A DNA stretch of 64,000 nucleotides from an uncultured Clostridia bacterium (GCA_946220865.1 CAMJYM010000007.1:36051-100050), one strand, 5' to 3'. Positions 7,421-17,281 are shown, numbered from the stretch's first letter. The notes: a model not told the origin generated them from the letters alone. A program made the numbers and translations.

Positions 7421-9334
7421 TCACGATTTTAGTTGCTCCTGATATTCATTCCAATTCTTTTTCAGACTTGGAAGTTCAGAAAGAGCCAATCCGGCCGCGC
7501 TTAATACCACACCCAACCACGTGGGAAAATCAATCTTTGATAACTTGCAAACACCCCATATAACAAATATCAAAGCCGCAACAATCAGCAATTTCCATAC
7601 GATCGACCAGACAATTTTCAGAAGGGCTTTTCTGTCTTGCTTTTTCTTGGCTTTAGCCTTTTCCTGTGCTTCTATAGCATTTACTCTATCCGTCAGCTTA
7701 TCAATCTGTTGTTGCTTTTCTTTCCTCTGAGCGAGTGCCTGAGAAAGCTGACCCTGCAATTCCTGAACATTGCCTGAAAGCTCTTGGATAGTTTTATCAC
7801 GCTCCAAAAGTAATCTTCTGTTCTGAGCAAGAGTTTCTTGAGCTTGAGCAAAATGCTCCTCTGAGAAATCCAGCGAATCTTCAATATTGTCTTCGGTTAA
7901 ATTCTCCGGAAGTGTAGTCTTTTCTTTCAGCGCTACAATTCTTGCCGCAGCATCCTCCTGGGAGAGTTCACCAGAAACTGCCTTGTTACGAATGTCCTTA
8001 TATATAGTTGCAATTCCTTGTGTAATATAGCTGGCAAGTATCGTTCTTGCTTTAATGACCACATCCAGATTCTTAGGAAATTCTGTAGAGCCGAATCCAC
8101 GATTTAACTTATACCAGAGAAGATTTGTAATATAACTCAAGCTAATAGCATAATCACAGTATTTCTCCCCCGTTTCATTTCTTTGTGCTTCGGCAATTGC
8201 CTTGGAAATTTCCCTTACCCGTCTTGTGTCGGTTACGCATAAATACTTGGATGCCAAGTAATCTGCAGTCTGGTATCCTTTCCGCAATTTATTGATGTGG
8301 CTGCAGAACACGAAACCTTCTGTGTTAAGCTCATCTGTAACAGGATAAGCACCAATCTCTATGCCTTCGAGGCTATATTCAACATCTGCCGTGGTGTAGT
8401 AATTTTCCTTCTCATCTTTTCTGATGGAGTGCTCCGTATGAAGTTTCCTAAAAAACTCTACCTTCTTATCTGATATATCCGATATTGACTGACAACCATC
8501 AACAATGTCCTTCATCGCCTGCGTGAAGTTAATCTCTCCCCGCCCAGACAAAATGCGTTCAGCCCTGCCGTAAAACTGATCAACATCGTCCGCAACCTTT
8601 GAGAAATATTTAAGTGTGATTACTTTCCCGCCGCGATTCGCATCATCGACCAGCTTTAAAAAGTCATCTGCCAGAGTTTTGAACAAAATCCCGTTCAATC
8701 CGGCAATATCAAAGAGAATTTCTGTGTCCAAGAAAAGTGTAATCGGATGGCCAAGACTACCAAATTCCGAAATGTTAAAGGCAAGTCCTGAATACAGAAT
8801 ACTGCCTTCGCGGATAGCGGAGATTGTGTCCGTAATCGAATTGTTATTTTCATTCGTCAGTAAAAATTCACCGATAATCTGCTGGTATTGAGGCTCGCCA
8901 TCCTCATCTAGAACAAAAGCTATAAATTCCTGAGCAAGCTTTTCTTTCCTTAGGTTCTGAACACCTTTTTCATCAGCATACCGTAGCAGCGCGTCAGTAA
9001 TACCTTTGCTCTTCTCCTCTGATTGCTGTCGATAGGATTGGAATTTGGCATTGCCTTGAATAGTGCTTGCTTGATATGACTGATATGTTCTCTTAACGTC
9101 TGGAATACTGCGTATTGCTGTCCTGATAACAGCAATCGGCGGGTTAAAGCCAAATTCCTCATTAAGATAACCTTGGATCTCTGTCGATGTAAAATTGTAC
9201 AAAGATTTTAAAACAACAATATACTTTATGAACTCAGAGAGTATCTGATAAGGACTATGGTATTCTTTCGAATTATACAGCTCTTTAAATGTTGCATAAG
9301 ACGCCATGATGGATTTTGAATACGTTTGCCTCAA
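7421..9334 (-). CDS. Membrane-anchored coiled-coil protein with PIN-like core
   Basis: A 637-residue protein that I do not recognise as a named family. The start is a TTG with a strong GAGAGGTGATC site upstream; a later ATG at 9307 has none. Residues ~30-75 look like a small helical or winged-helix module. Residues ~195-400 contain ITLFLDTEILFDIAG, VDDANRGGKVITL and KYLCVTDTRRV, an arrangement of acidic residues at strand ends that recalls PIN-domain nucleases. Residues ~490-570 form a charged coiled coil. Two hydrophobic segments follow, LLIVAALIFVIWGV and WLGVVLSAAGLALSE, so it should be tail-anchored with the large domain in the cytosol. It sits between IS remnants in an AT-rich block, with its stop only ~8 bases from an IS-end-like repeat. 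A role in phage or nucleic-acid conflict is a guess. Confidence 0.6.
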   Translation of the reverse strand: MRQTYSKSIMASYATFKELYNSKEYHSPYQILSEFIKYIVVLKSLYNFTSTEIQGYLNEEFGFNPPIAVIRTAIRSIPDVKRTYQSYQASTIQGNAKFQSYRQQSEEKSKGITDALLRYADEKGVQNLRKEKLAQEFIAFVLDEDGEPQYQQIIGEFLLTNENNNSITDTISAIREGSILYSGLAFNISEFGSLGHPITLFLDTEILFDIAGLNGILFKTLADDFLKLVDDANRGGKVITLKYFSKVADDVDQFYGRAERILSGRGEINFTQAMKDIVDGCQSISDISDKKVEFFRKLHTEHSIRKDEKENYYTTADVEYSLEGIEIGAYPVTDELNTEGFVFCSHINKLRKGYQTADYLASKYLCVTDTRRVREISKAIAEAQRNETGEKYCDYAISLSYITNLLWYKLNRGFGSTEFPKNLDVVIKARTILASYITQGIATIYKDIRNKAVSGELSQEDAAARIVALKEKTTLPENLTEDNIEDSLDFSEEHFAQAQETLAQNRRLLLERDKTIQELSGNVQELQGQLSQALAQRKEKQQQIDKLTDRVNAIEAQEKAKAKKKQDRKALLKIVWSIVWKLLIVAALIFVIWGVCKLSKIDFPTWLGVVLSAAGLALSELPSLKKNWNEYQEQLKS

Positions 9335-9452
9335 GCCAGATCACCTCTCTTACTTTTGTGCTTCTCGATTCTTAATATACCCTTGGTGTCAATGACATCA
9401 ATCACAGCTCCTAGGTTTACTGCTCCATTCGATTCATGGGATTAAACCTTGG

Positions 9453-10300
9453 TTACTTGCAAAGCCTGTGCGCCGGCCTATATTGACTATACGCTTTACA
9501 AACTCCGTATCCAATCAAATCACCTAGCCCATTATTGATTATATCGTCAAGCTCGGCAAGACCGATGCCACAGTTATACTGTATAACTTCTAGGAAAGCC
9601 GAGATAGCTACAGCTATCAGAACTACCCACACCCTCGGCCATATGACGCAATATCGTCAGTGGAACGAACAGCCAGATGTTATTAAGGATCTCCAAGCGA
9701 AGGGATGGCGAAGAAAAGAACTGCTTATAAAACAAGAACAGCTCCATTTCCCCCATAGCATCTCCTTCCGCTTTATACATAAGCGTCATGCAGATGATGA
9801 AAATGAGGTAATAAACCAAGAGTACCGCATTCCATTTTTTACCCAGCATCAGAGAAAGCAAGGCAACAAGAATTCCAATAACCACAACCACAATTGGATT
9901 ATTGTGCAGCCATTATTTAGATCGAAGAATTCCTTTTCATCTTTATCCAGGTAGATCTTTTATCCTTTCACATGCTTGACCCATACTGCCCATGGGAAAG
10001 TGAGATCTGCTGATTGTTAATGTCGTAATACGTCTACGTATCCACAGTATCATTCGAGTAGAAAGTTCGTATGACTGTGGTGTATCCAAGGCTTTTGGGT
10101 GTCGATAAGCCGGACGCGTTGAGATAAGTCACTACGGCTTTTCTTCCCAACTCATCATACTCGTAGAGGACTCCGTATTGCCCCATGGTAAGCGGTATCG
10201 GCCTATCCTCTTCATCATAATACATCTCGGTCTCAATTCTTCCATTCCCATAGAACGTTCTCTTCATTATTGCGTATCCAGACTTTTTCTGGTAGGCTTA
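9453..10300 (-). pseudogene. Degraded gene: YD/WG-like repeats plus VanZ-like domain
   Basis: Several frames on minus, read together, reconstruct one decayed gene. From 10300 downwards: KSGYAIMKRTFYGNGRIE, MYYDEEDRPIPL, GQYGVLYEYDELGRKAV, an in-frame TAG near 10035, then TYYDINNQQISLSHGQYG, another stop, a frameshift to IYLDKDEKEFFDLNN, a further shift to a VanZ-like membrane region (YYLIFIICMTLMYKAEGD, NNIWLFVPL), and a last one-base shift near 9643 leading to VWVVLIAVAISAFLEVIQYN and LAELDDIINNGLGDLIGYG, ending at TAA 9453. In family members known to me, clostridial proteins combine such repeats with a C-terminal VanZ domain. At least two stops and three frameshifts make it non-functional. 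Confidence 0.85.
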
Positions 10301-10363
10301 CCTTCTAGGGTCAGCTGAATCAATCAGCAAGACAGTTTAAATATTATTGGCTGCCAAGTGTCA

Positions 10364-10812
10364 TCAACAGAAAACTGGGAGCCATTTTCTTTCCTGTTTA
10401 AGCCGAAAGAGCCATAGCAAAATGGGTGCAAAAAGATCTCTCAGGATCTTTTGCAGGTTCATTACCAAGAAGGTCAGATGGATTGAGGTTTCGCTCGTAT
10501 CCTAGCGACGCATCATCACGCGACCCAGGGAATAGCCGCTTTTGCCTTCTCCAAACTTGCCTTCAAGCGAGTTTCATTCCCTAGGCTCTTTTACCACTCC
10601 AGACGTTTCAACTCAGCATACTGTACCTTGTCTTAGGGCGGCCTGCCCAGTAGTCGTTCGTTCAAATGGATACCGTGTTCCTTGCAGTAACTCATTCTCG
10701 TTCGGAAGATCTAGTGTGCTTGGACACGTTCTGGGTAGTGGCCGCATCTGGCGTGGTAGGCCTCGTTGGCCCGGTTCGCCCCTGTGAAGACTTTCAAATT
10801 CCAAAGTTTTCA
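10364..10812 (-). pseudogene. IS1182-family transposase, C-terminal remnant
   Basis: Combining two minus-strand frames gives the C-terminal part of an IS1182-type DDE transposase: LKVFTGANRANEAYHARCGH, YPERVQA, a TAG, FRTRMSYCKEHGIHLNERLL, GRPP, a TAA, DKVQYAELKRLEW, a stop and frameshift, then EGKFGEGKSGYSLGRVMMRR and TSIHLTFLVMNLQKIL. The GKFG-GK-YxLGR segment holds the catalytic glutamate region of this family. Three or more stops and one frameshift show it is dead, and the N-terminal half is missing. Confidence 0.85.
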
Positions 10813-10998
10813 GATGCGTCAGGATATCTCTTTGCGTCTTTTGCTGTGGCTTGCAGGTTTCGTCTATATTACGCTGCCTCCTTTATCAAAAGAGGATAAG
10901 GTATCATAAATTGCGCACATTGAAAAAATAAGGAACACGGTGGGTTCCCTCACTTGGTAAGATAGGTTTGAGCAAAAACACCGAGGAGGAAACGAACC

Positions 10999-11154
10999 GT
11001 GTCTGAGAAAATTATACAGTTGAACGAAGAAGCAATAAAAGGCGAACTGGGGAATCTGGTACGACAAAGTGTGGAGGATACGCTGAATGCGCTGCTGGAT
11101 GCAGAAACAGATCGTCTGACGAACGCGAGCCGCTATGAGCGAACGGAAGGATGA
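10999..11154 (+). pseudogene. IS256-family transposase, N-terminal remnant
   Basis: A GTG start with a GAGGAGGA ribosome site 8 bases upstream opens a 51-codon frame: MSEKIIQLNEEAIKGELGNL, VRQSVEDTLNALLDAETDRL, TNASRYERTEG, then TGA. This is the conserved N-terminus of IS256/mutator-type transposases. The match ends at the RYER segment and nothing after it continues the family, so the element is truncated. The start and translation signals are intact, so a short peptide could still be made. Confidence 0.88.
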
Positions 11155-11383
11155 GTCGTTTAGGCGGAGCACAGCGTGAGCTGATTCCCCCCCCTCATGG
11201 GGGATTCTAAAAAACACCAGGTGATTCAAGAAAGTGCACAAGACTATTGACGGTACCGTATGTTAAATCGCGGATCAAAATGTCTTTAGGCGGTATGAGT
11301 CCTTTAGAATACAGGAACAGCTTGGGGCTCTGCGGTTAAACAGATCAGGTCCAGGATTTTGTCCGCACCCCCGGGTTTGAAAT
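11155..11383. other. Intergenic, no gene recognised
   Basis: After the IS256 fragment there is a run of C residues and GATTCTAAAAAACACCAGG-type sequence that may be further IS debris. No clear terminator for the nucleoside operon ending at 11384 could be found. Confidence 0.5.
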
Positions 11384-12160
11384 TTATTTTGCCCGTTTAC
11401 ATTCAAACCGATAGATTGCTTCTAATATAACCTGTATTTCATCCTTCCAACCGTGGTACAAACGCTCATTGGTAGTCTCATAAACAACATCATCATTAAT
11501 CAAGTTCCCAGATACAGCAGAAATCATGGCTCCACGGCATTTTCGCCGGTGGCAGATCGTATAAATAGCACTGCTTTCCATATCAACATTCAAGCATCCA
11601 AGCTTTGATAACTTTTCAATCCATTCAGGTGTTTCTCCATAAAAAGCATCATCAACTGCATTTATGCCATAGTGTAGACCGTAGCCAAGTTGCGGCTGAA
11701 GTTCCCGCGCTACTTCAAGGATGGTCGAAGTAAGATCAAAATCAGGCACAGCCGGGAAACAGTCGGGAACATAGAATTTAGAGGTTCCCTCATTCTTCAT
11801 TGATCCAGTAGAAATGATAAGATCGCCAATCTTGATATCAGACTGCAGAGCACCCGTGCTTCCGATTCTAATGAGACATTTGGCTCCGATATTAATGAGT
11901 TCTTCACAGGCAATAGCTGCAGATGGACAACCCATGCCTGTAGAAGTAGTCGAAATGGTGATCCCCTTATACGTCCCAGTAAAAGTACGGTGTTCTCGAT
12001 GATCAGCCATTAACTTAGGCTGATCGAGATATTCCGCGACAATATCACTTCTTTTTGGATCACCTGGAAGTAAAACATATTCACCTACATCTCCTGGTGC
12101 AAGATGAATGTGGTATTGGCGTTTTCCGAGTGTTCTTTCTTCTTTGTTAAGTATCTGCAT
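11384..12160 (-). CDS. Nucleoside phosphorylase (uridine phosphorylase-like), third copy
   Basis: A 258-residue member of the PNP/UDP phosphorylase family I (hexameric type). It would cleave a nucleoside with phosphate to free base and ribose-1-phosphate in the cytosol. Signatures: HIHLAPGDVGEYVLLPGDP at the N-terminus (phosphate site GDP), STGMGCPSAAIACEELINIG, RIGSTGAL, and NVDMESSAIYTI, where ME contacts the ribose. An AAGGAGA site lies ~8 bases before the ATG. It is the last gene of the transport operon, after the second permease. It differs from the two copies at 17282 and 18068 in having LAPGDVGEYVLLPGDP rather than the ISEGEIGRYVFIPGS type, so its substrate may differ. Confidence 0.93.
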   Translation of the reverse strand: MQILNKEERTLGKRQYHIHLAPGDVGEYVLLPGDPKRSDIVAEYLDQPKLMADHREHRTFTGTYKGITISTTSTGMGCPSAAIACEELINIGAKCLIRIGSTGALQSDIKIGDLIISTGSMKNEGTSKFYVPDCFPAVPDFDLTSTILEVARELQPQLGYGLHYGINAVDDAFYGETPEWIEKLSKLGCLNVDMESSAIYTICHRRKCRGAMISAVSGNLINDDVVYETTNERLYHGWKDEIQVILEAIYRFECKRAK

Positions 12161-12221
12161 GATACGATCTCCTTTAATTTATTGTATTCAAAATTTTAAA
12201 GCGTTTAACCGCGGTCCTAAC

Positions 12222-13163
12222 CTAATGATCTAGAGAAGTCTTCTTCGACCGATTTTTTTCTTTTTGTCGGCATTGGATCGAATAGACGGATAATCCTGCA
12301 ATGGTGGCAACATAAGGCAGCATCTGTACAAATTCTGAGGGGATTCGCATAATCTGCAGGATATTTGAAAGTCCGTCAAACAACGAAAAAACCATGGCCG
12401 ACCACAAGACCCCAATTGGACTAGCCTGACCCATAGCACTGGCAGCAAGTGCAATAAAGCCACGTCCAGCAACCATATCTCTCGTAAAGAGATTCAAATA
12501 GCCCATAGAAAGATACATACCGCCCATGCCGGATAGAAGCCCACAAATTATAATAGCAATATAACGGATTTTGGTAACATTCACGCCAACTGAAGTAGCC
12601 GCGTCAGGGTTTGCCCCCACACTTTGGATGCGCAAACCCAGCGGCGTTTTTTTCAGTATAAAGGAAATGACAGCGACCATAAGCAGCGACACATAAACGA
12701 GCAGGTTGTGACCTGAAATAATCTCTCCAAGAACAGGTATATCTTTGATGAAAGGAATATCAATATCCGGGAAGGAAAAACTCTTAAGAGAAGCACTCGT
12801 ACCCTTTTCTCCGGTAAAAAGTTCCAGCATAAAAACTGTAAATCCTGTCGCGAATGTGTTGATGGCAGTCCCGCATAAGACATTGTTGGCGCGTAAATTT
12901 AAGTGGAAATAAGCAAATACTAAACTAAGAATGATCGCACTGCCCAAGCCTCCAACGATACCCCATAGTAAACTTCCGCCAACAGCACTCGCCAAAACAC
13001 CAGAAAGTGCTGAACAGAGCATTATCCCTTCGAGTCCTAAGTTAACCACTCCTGCTTGTGAGCAAACTGCTGCGCCAAGTGCAGCAAAAATAATGGGTGT
13101 AGCAACCCGAATCCACATACAAACAAAGTCTGTACTGAAAATAACCTTGAGCAGATCAGACAT
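12222..13163 (-). CDS. Nucleoside ABC transporter permease, second subunit
   Basis: A 313-residue inner-membrane permease of the branched-chain/simple-sugar class, closest in type to the second permease of BMP-linked nucleoside transporters (YufQ/NupQ type). About 8-9 hydrophobic segments; EGIMLCSALSGVLAS and VGANPDAATSVGVNVTKIR, the latter matching the cytoplasmic coupling loop region of this family. The ATG at 13163 has AAAGGAA about 10 bases upstream; an in-frame ATG at 13172 is too close to that site. It overlaps the preceding permease gene by 8 bases. Confidence 0.92.
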   Translation of the reverse strand: MSDLLKVIFSTDFVCMWIRVATPIIFAALGAAVCSQAGVVNLGLEGIMLCSALSGVLASAVGGSLLWGIVGGLGSAIILSLVFAYFHLNLRANNVLCGTAINTFATGFTVFMLELFTGEKGTSASLKSFSFPDIDIPFIKDIPVLGEIISGHNLLVYVSLLMVAVISFILKKTPLGLRIQSVGANPDAATSVGVNVTKIRYIAIIICGLLSGMGGMYLSMGYLNLFTRDMVAGRGFIALAASAMGQASPIGVLWSAMVFSLFDGLSNILQIMRIPSEFVQMLPYVATIAGLSVYSIQCRQKEKNRSKKTSLDH

Positions 13164-14262
13164 TGATGTCATTTCCTTTCAATGAGGAATCATTTGCAGC
13201 ATTTTGTTTTTCCCGCTCAGCCGATTGAACGATGAGTTTTTGTCTGAATCTGTGCAATAAAGCATCAGAAGCAATCAGTAACATCATAACTGCTTGAATA
13301 ACCAAAACCATTTCGTAGGATACATCGGAGGAACGACTCATGATCTCTGCGCCAACGTTTAAATAAGCAATAAAAAGCGCTGAAACAGGCACGAGTAAGG
13401 GATTTAATCTTGCCAACAGGCAAACTACAATACCGGTCCAACCATAACCCGGTAAAGCTGTCCACTTGAAACGTGCATACATACCCATCAATTCCACAGC
13501 ACCACCTGCTCCGGCTACAGCTCCTGCAATAATTTGAACAAGAAACATGACCGCAGCTGCATTAATTCCTGCATAGTTGGCAAAATGAGCATTATCTCCT
13601 GTTACACGGAGTTTATAACCAATACGCAAACGAAATAGAAGGAACCAAACGAAAAGGCAGAAAATAAGGGCGATCGGGATACCTGCGTGAATTCGAGTAC
13701 CTGAAATAATAAGCGGCAGCCTTGCGGATTCCTGAATCTTATGCGACTGGAAGGCTGTTGTTGCAGTATCCCTGTAATGATAATTCAATAGATAAACTGA
13801 GACATAGAGGCATACATAATTGAGCATGATAGAAGTAACAAGCTCGCTGACGCCCCAAAGGAGTTTTAAGATTGCAGGGATTCCAGCAGCAATAGCGCCG
13901 AGTAAAGCACCAAAAAGAATGGTCACCGGCAAATGAATGGCCAGCGGTAATTGCAAATTTATCCCCGCGATCATTGCTCCACAGGCTCCAATAAAGAAAG
14001 CTCCTTCCGAAATCATAGAGAATTGACCGGATCGAAAAATAAGAGTCACCGCAAGTGCGGTGAAAATTAAAGGTGTTGCACCCTCAATAATATTGCCCAT
14101 TCGTCTTATAGACGAAAACGGTCCAAGAAAAAAGCTCTGAATGGCTACCACGGGCATTTTACTTACCATAAAAATAATGGCAGACACCAACAAGCAAGCA
14201 ATTGCTACGATGATGGCCATCTTTGTCAAATCCACAAAAAGATTGATCCGTTTATTATTCAT
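13156..14262 (-). CDS. Nucleoside ABC transporter permease, first subunit
   Basis: A 368-residue permease (YufP/NupP type) that pairs with the next gene product to form the channel. It has ~9-10 membrane spans; EGATPLIFTALAVTLIFRSG and EGAFFIGACGAMIAG are typical of the family, and VTGDNAHFANYAGIN forms the coupling-loop region. The start is set at the ATG 14262, preceded by GAGG; a start 4 codons earlier is possible. It overlaps the ATPase gene by 8 bases. Confidence 0.92.
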   Translation of the reverse strand: MNNKRINLFVDLTKMAIIVAIACLLVSAIIFMVSKMPVVAIQSFFLGPFSSIRRMGNIIEGATPLIFTALAVTLIFRSGQFSMISEGAFFIGACGAMIAGINLQLPLAIHLPVTILFGALLGAIAAGIPAILKLLWGVSELVTSIMLNYVCLYVSVYLLNYHYRDTATTAFQSHKIQESARLPLIISGTRIHAGIPIALIFCLFVWFLLFRLRIGYKLRVTGDNAHFANYAGINAAAVMFLVQIIAGAVAGAGGAVELMGMYARFKWTALPGYGWTGIVVCLLARLNPLLVPVSALFIAYLNVGAEIMSRSSDVSYEMVLVIQAVMMLLIASDALLHRFRQKLIVQSAEREKQNAANDSSLKGNDINV

Positions 14263-15814
14263 TCGCAGCCTCATCTACTTGTTCTTTAGTCTGTTTGTCT
14301 ATGCCCAGCATATAGCGTCCCAGATTGTCCTCTGTTAATTCGGAAAGCTGCGGGAAATACGCAGCAATTTCGCCCTCAAACATCACCAGTAAACGATCAG
14401 AAAGACAAAACAATTCATTTAAGTCACTGGAAATAAGGAAAACCGTTTTACCCGCATCCCTCATGGCTACCAATCTGCGCCGAATAAATTCACTCGCACC
14501 TACATCAACTCCACGCGTTGGCTGATCAGCAATAATGATCTCAGGATCACTGGATAATTCCCGTGCCAAAACTACTTTTTGAATATTTCCCCCAGATAAA
14601 CTGGTAATTTCCACGTCAGAACTCTGAGCCAAAACACCATAAGATTTGATCATCTGACGACCATACTCCCTGATCGCTTTTAGTCTCAGCAACCCTCCTT
14701 TGCTAAAGTCAGGTAAATTCACTTTATCCGCTAACATATTGTCAGTGATAGAAAGCGTCGGAGCCAGACCAATAGTCATCCGATCTTCAGGAATGTAGCT
14801 AAGTTTTCGTAATCTCAGCTGACGGATCGATGAGTTTTTGATTGATTGATTGAATATTTCAATTTCTCCTCCCTCGTATTGACACATACCAGTAAGTGCC
14901 TCAACGAGCTCAGCCTGACCATTTCCCTCTACTCCCGCTAAACCGAGAATCTCTCCACGTTTCGCCACAAAAGAGATACCTTTTAAAACTTTTCGGCCTT
15001 CGTCATTCATCATGGAAAGATTTTTTACTCTTAACACGGTTTCGCCAGGTTGAGGGGCTTTTTTTTCAAAGTTGAGCACCACATCTCTGCCAACCATCAT
15101 ATGAGAAATCTGCTCTTCAGAAAGCTTAGATAATGGGTACACTCCAACCGTTCGGCCCTGGCGCATGATGGTAATACGATCACAGAGTTCACGAACCTCC
15201 CCTAATTTGTGACTGATAAAGATAATGGTGTATCCATCATTTTTCAGACTCCTGAGCTGAACAAAGAGTTCCCGTGTTTCCTGAGGAGTGAGAACAGCGG
15301 TCGGCTCATCGAGAATCAAAATTTTTGCACCTCGGATCAAGGCTTTGAGAATTTCCAGCTTTTGTTTTTGGCCTACAGTTAAATCACGCACTTTTTGCTT
15401 AGGTTCAATCGGCAGATTGTATTTTTGGGAGATATTCAAAACCTGCTGTTCCGCTTTTTTTCTATCAATAACAAGGCCGCAGACCGTTGGTTCTATCCCC
15501 AGAATCATATTATCCATAGAAGATAGCGATTCAACCAGCATAAAATGCTGATGTACCATGCCAATACCTATTTGGATAGCGGTATGAGGGGACGCGATCT
15601 CGACAGCTTTTCCATTAATATATATCGTTCCACGAGTCGCACGCTCTTCCCCAAAAAGAATTTTCATCAGGGTAGACTTGCCTGCCCCGTTTTCACCGCT
15701 TAAAGCATGTATTTCGCCTGTATTCACGCTAAAAGTGACATCTTTATTGGCCACTACACCATTGGGGTACACCTTTGTGATACCCTCCATGCGTAAGGCT
15801 TCTTTATTTACCAT
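14255..15814 (-). CDS. Nucleoside ABC transporter ATP-binding protein (two NBDs)
   Basis: A 519-residue protein with two fused nucleotide-binding domains, as in sugar and nucleoside importers (YufO/NupO, RbsA-like). First domain: Walker A GENGAGKST near residue 36, LTVGQKQKLEILKAL signature, ILDEPTAVL Walker B. Second domain: Walker A degenerate GVEGNGQAEL, LSGGNIQKVVLAREL signature, IIADQPTRGVDVGA. The degenerate second Walker A is normal in the family. It powers uptake of the ligand delivered by the BMP lipoprotein. The ATG at 15814 follows GGTGGG. Confidence 0.95.
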   Translation of the reverse strand: MVNKEALRMEGITKVYPNGVVANKDVTFSVNTGEIHALSGENGAGKSTLMKILFGEERATRGTIYINGKAVEIASPHTAIQIGIGMVHQHFMLVESLSSMDNMILGIEPTVCGLVIDRKKAEQQVLNISQKYNLPIEPKQKVRDLTVGQKQKLEILKALIRGAKILILDEPTAVLTPQETRELFVQLRSLKNDGYTIIFISHKLGEVRELCDRITIMRQGRTVGVYPLSKLSEEQISHMMVGRDVVLNFEKKAPQPGETVLRVKNLSMMNDEGRKVLKGISFVAKRGEILGLAGVEGNGQAELVEALTGMCQYEGGEIEIFNQSIKNSSIRQLRLRKLSYIPEDRMTIGLAPTLSITDNMLADKVNLPDFSKGGLLRLKAIREYGRQMIKSYGVLAQSSDVEITSLSGGNIQKVVLARELSSDPEIIIADQPTRGVDVGASEFIRRRLVAMRDAGKTVFLISSDLNELFCLSDRLLVMFEGEIAAYFPQLSELTEDNLGRYMLGIDKQTKEQVDEAANE

Positions 15815-15950
15815 TATCCCACCCGTTTTTCTCATTCATAAGTCTTTTCGGTACCGATCTTGCGAATACCTAATGAAAAAGATAATAAACGACAAATCCG
15901 CGGGCAGTTATATTCTGCCAACGGATCTGTCGCCTTGCAAAGGATGAAGA

Positions 15951-17210
15951 TTAAGGCTTCATGCCGTCGCGAAGTTCAGCAACCTTTTCTGTTTCCATTC
16001 CAAAGGCACTGCCAACTTTAATGCTGCCATCGCTAATTTTGGCAGCAATGTCATTCAACTTTGACCGGATATCCTGGGGAACCAGTTTCTCGTAGTTCGC
16101 GTTTTCAGCCAAACCTACCGCTCCATCTTTAATGCCAAGAATATAATTCTCACCAAGAACATAATCACCTTTTATGTAACCTTGGACAGCATTAAAAATT
16201 GAATCTCCGATATTCTTCATTGTTGATGAAACAACATTTCTCACACCCTTCTGGTCGCTTTCGTGCAGCATACCCCAAATATCATTGTCACATGCAATAA
16301 AAAGTTTATTACGATCAGCAGAAGCTTGCACCGAACCGAGTATGCTCTGAGACGCAGGAGCATAGATAATTTGGGCACCTTGGTTATACATCTGTGTCGT
16401 CATTTCCAGACATTTAGGAACATCTTCAAAGGAACCTACATAGCTTGTCAGGAGTTTAATCTCAGGATCGATATATTTAATTCCTTCAATGTAGCCAATC
16501 AGAAAGTCATTGATGTTAGGAGTATCCATGGACCCGACAAAACCAAGAATGCGTTTATTTTTTTCCACTTTTTCATCACCAGAATCCAGCATGAGCGCTG
16601 CAAGTGCACCACCCATAAAAGCTGTTTCATTAGACTGGTATGTCACGCCCATCATATTCTTGGCATTGGCAACATCGAAATCGACAATCCCGTCAAAAAA
16701 TAAATAATGCTTTTGGGGATACTTGGCCGCAATTTCTTCTGCGAGCTCTTTAACTGACCAAGTGCCGGAGATAATCAAATCCCAATCCTTTTCACTCTCA
16801 TCCAGAAAATAACCTTCATAAGTCGTTTCGTCGCGGCCCATTTCTATAATTTTCACTTCACAACCCAGCTCATCACGCAAGCGATAAATACCCGAAGCTG
16901 CGTTGTCATAGAACCCTTTATCTCCTAAATTTCCGTTAACCAGATAAACCAGCTTGAAAGGATGATCTTGCTTTGTCGTATTAACCTTTTCAGCTGCATC
17001 GGTTGTAACTTCATTTGGCTCACTCTTCTGAGCTGCGGCCTCAGTGTTTGCAGAATTTTCCTGAGTTTCATCCATTTTTCCTGCTTTAGTTTCCTCAGCA
17101 GTTTTAGCCGTTGCAGAACTTTTGGGTGCCGCATTCTGAGTGCAGGCAGCCCCAAGCGTGACAAGCATGACCAGAGCCAGCACACATGCCATAAATTTCG
17201 CTGTTTTCAT
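15951..17210 (-). CDS. BMP-family nucleoside-binding lipoprotein
   Basis: A 419-residue substrate-binding lipoprotein of the BMP/Med family (PnrA, BmpA, NupN type), the receptor for the ABC transporter that follows. Signal peptide MKTAKFMACVLALVMLVTL with lipobox LGAAC; the mature protein begins with a ~55-residue Ala/Thr/Glu-rich tether. Binding-fold segments include FKLVYLVNGNLGDKGFYDNA, YLFFDGIVDF and FVGSMDTPNINDFLIGY. BMP proteins bind purine nucleosides by known structures. Start chosen at 17210 after AGGAGG. The gap to the ATPase gene is 136 bases. Confidence 0.94.
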   Translation of the reverse strand: MKTAKFMACVLALVMLVTLGAACTQNAAPKSSATAKTAEETKAGKMDETQENSANTEAAAQKSEPNEVTTDAAEKVNTTKQDHPFKLVYLVNGNLGDKGFYDNAASGIYRLRDELGCEVKIIEMGRDETTYEGYFLDESEKDWDLIISGTWSVKELAEEIAAKYPQKHYLFFDGIVDFDVANAKNMMGVTYQSNETAFMGGALAALMLDSGDEKVEKNKRILGFVGSMDTPNINDFLIGYIEGIKYIDPEIKLLTSYVGSFEDVPKCLEMTTQMYNQGAQIIYAPASQSILGSVQASADRNKLFIACDNDIWGMLHESDQKGVRNVVSSTMKNIGDSIFNAVQGYIKGDYVLGENYILGIKDGAVGLAENANYEKLVPQDIRSKLNDIAAKISDGSIKVGSAFGMETEKVAELRDGMKP

Positions 17211-17281
17211 GTTGTTCCTCCTCGTTATAAATAACCAAACTGAAATCTCAGATTGATCTTGACCAAACATTATTTAATACG

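Noticed and set aside
10427..10455. Hairpin TGCAAAA-GATC / GATCTTTTGCA as a terminator
   Set aside because: It lies inside the readable IS1182 transposase remnant (MNLQKILRDLF), so it is coding-derived.
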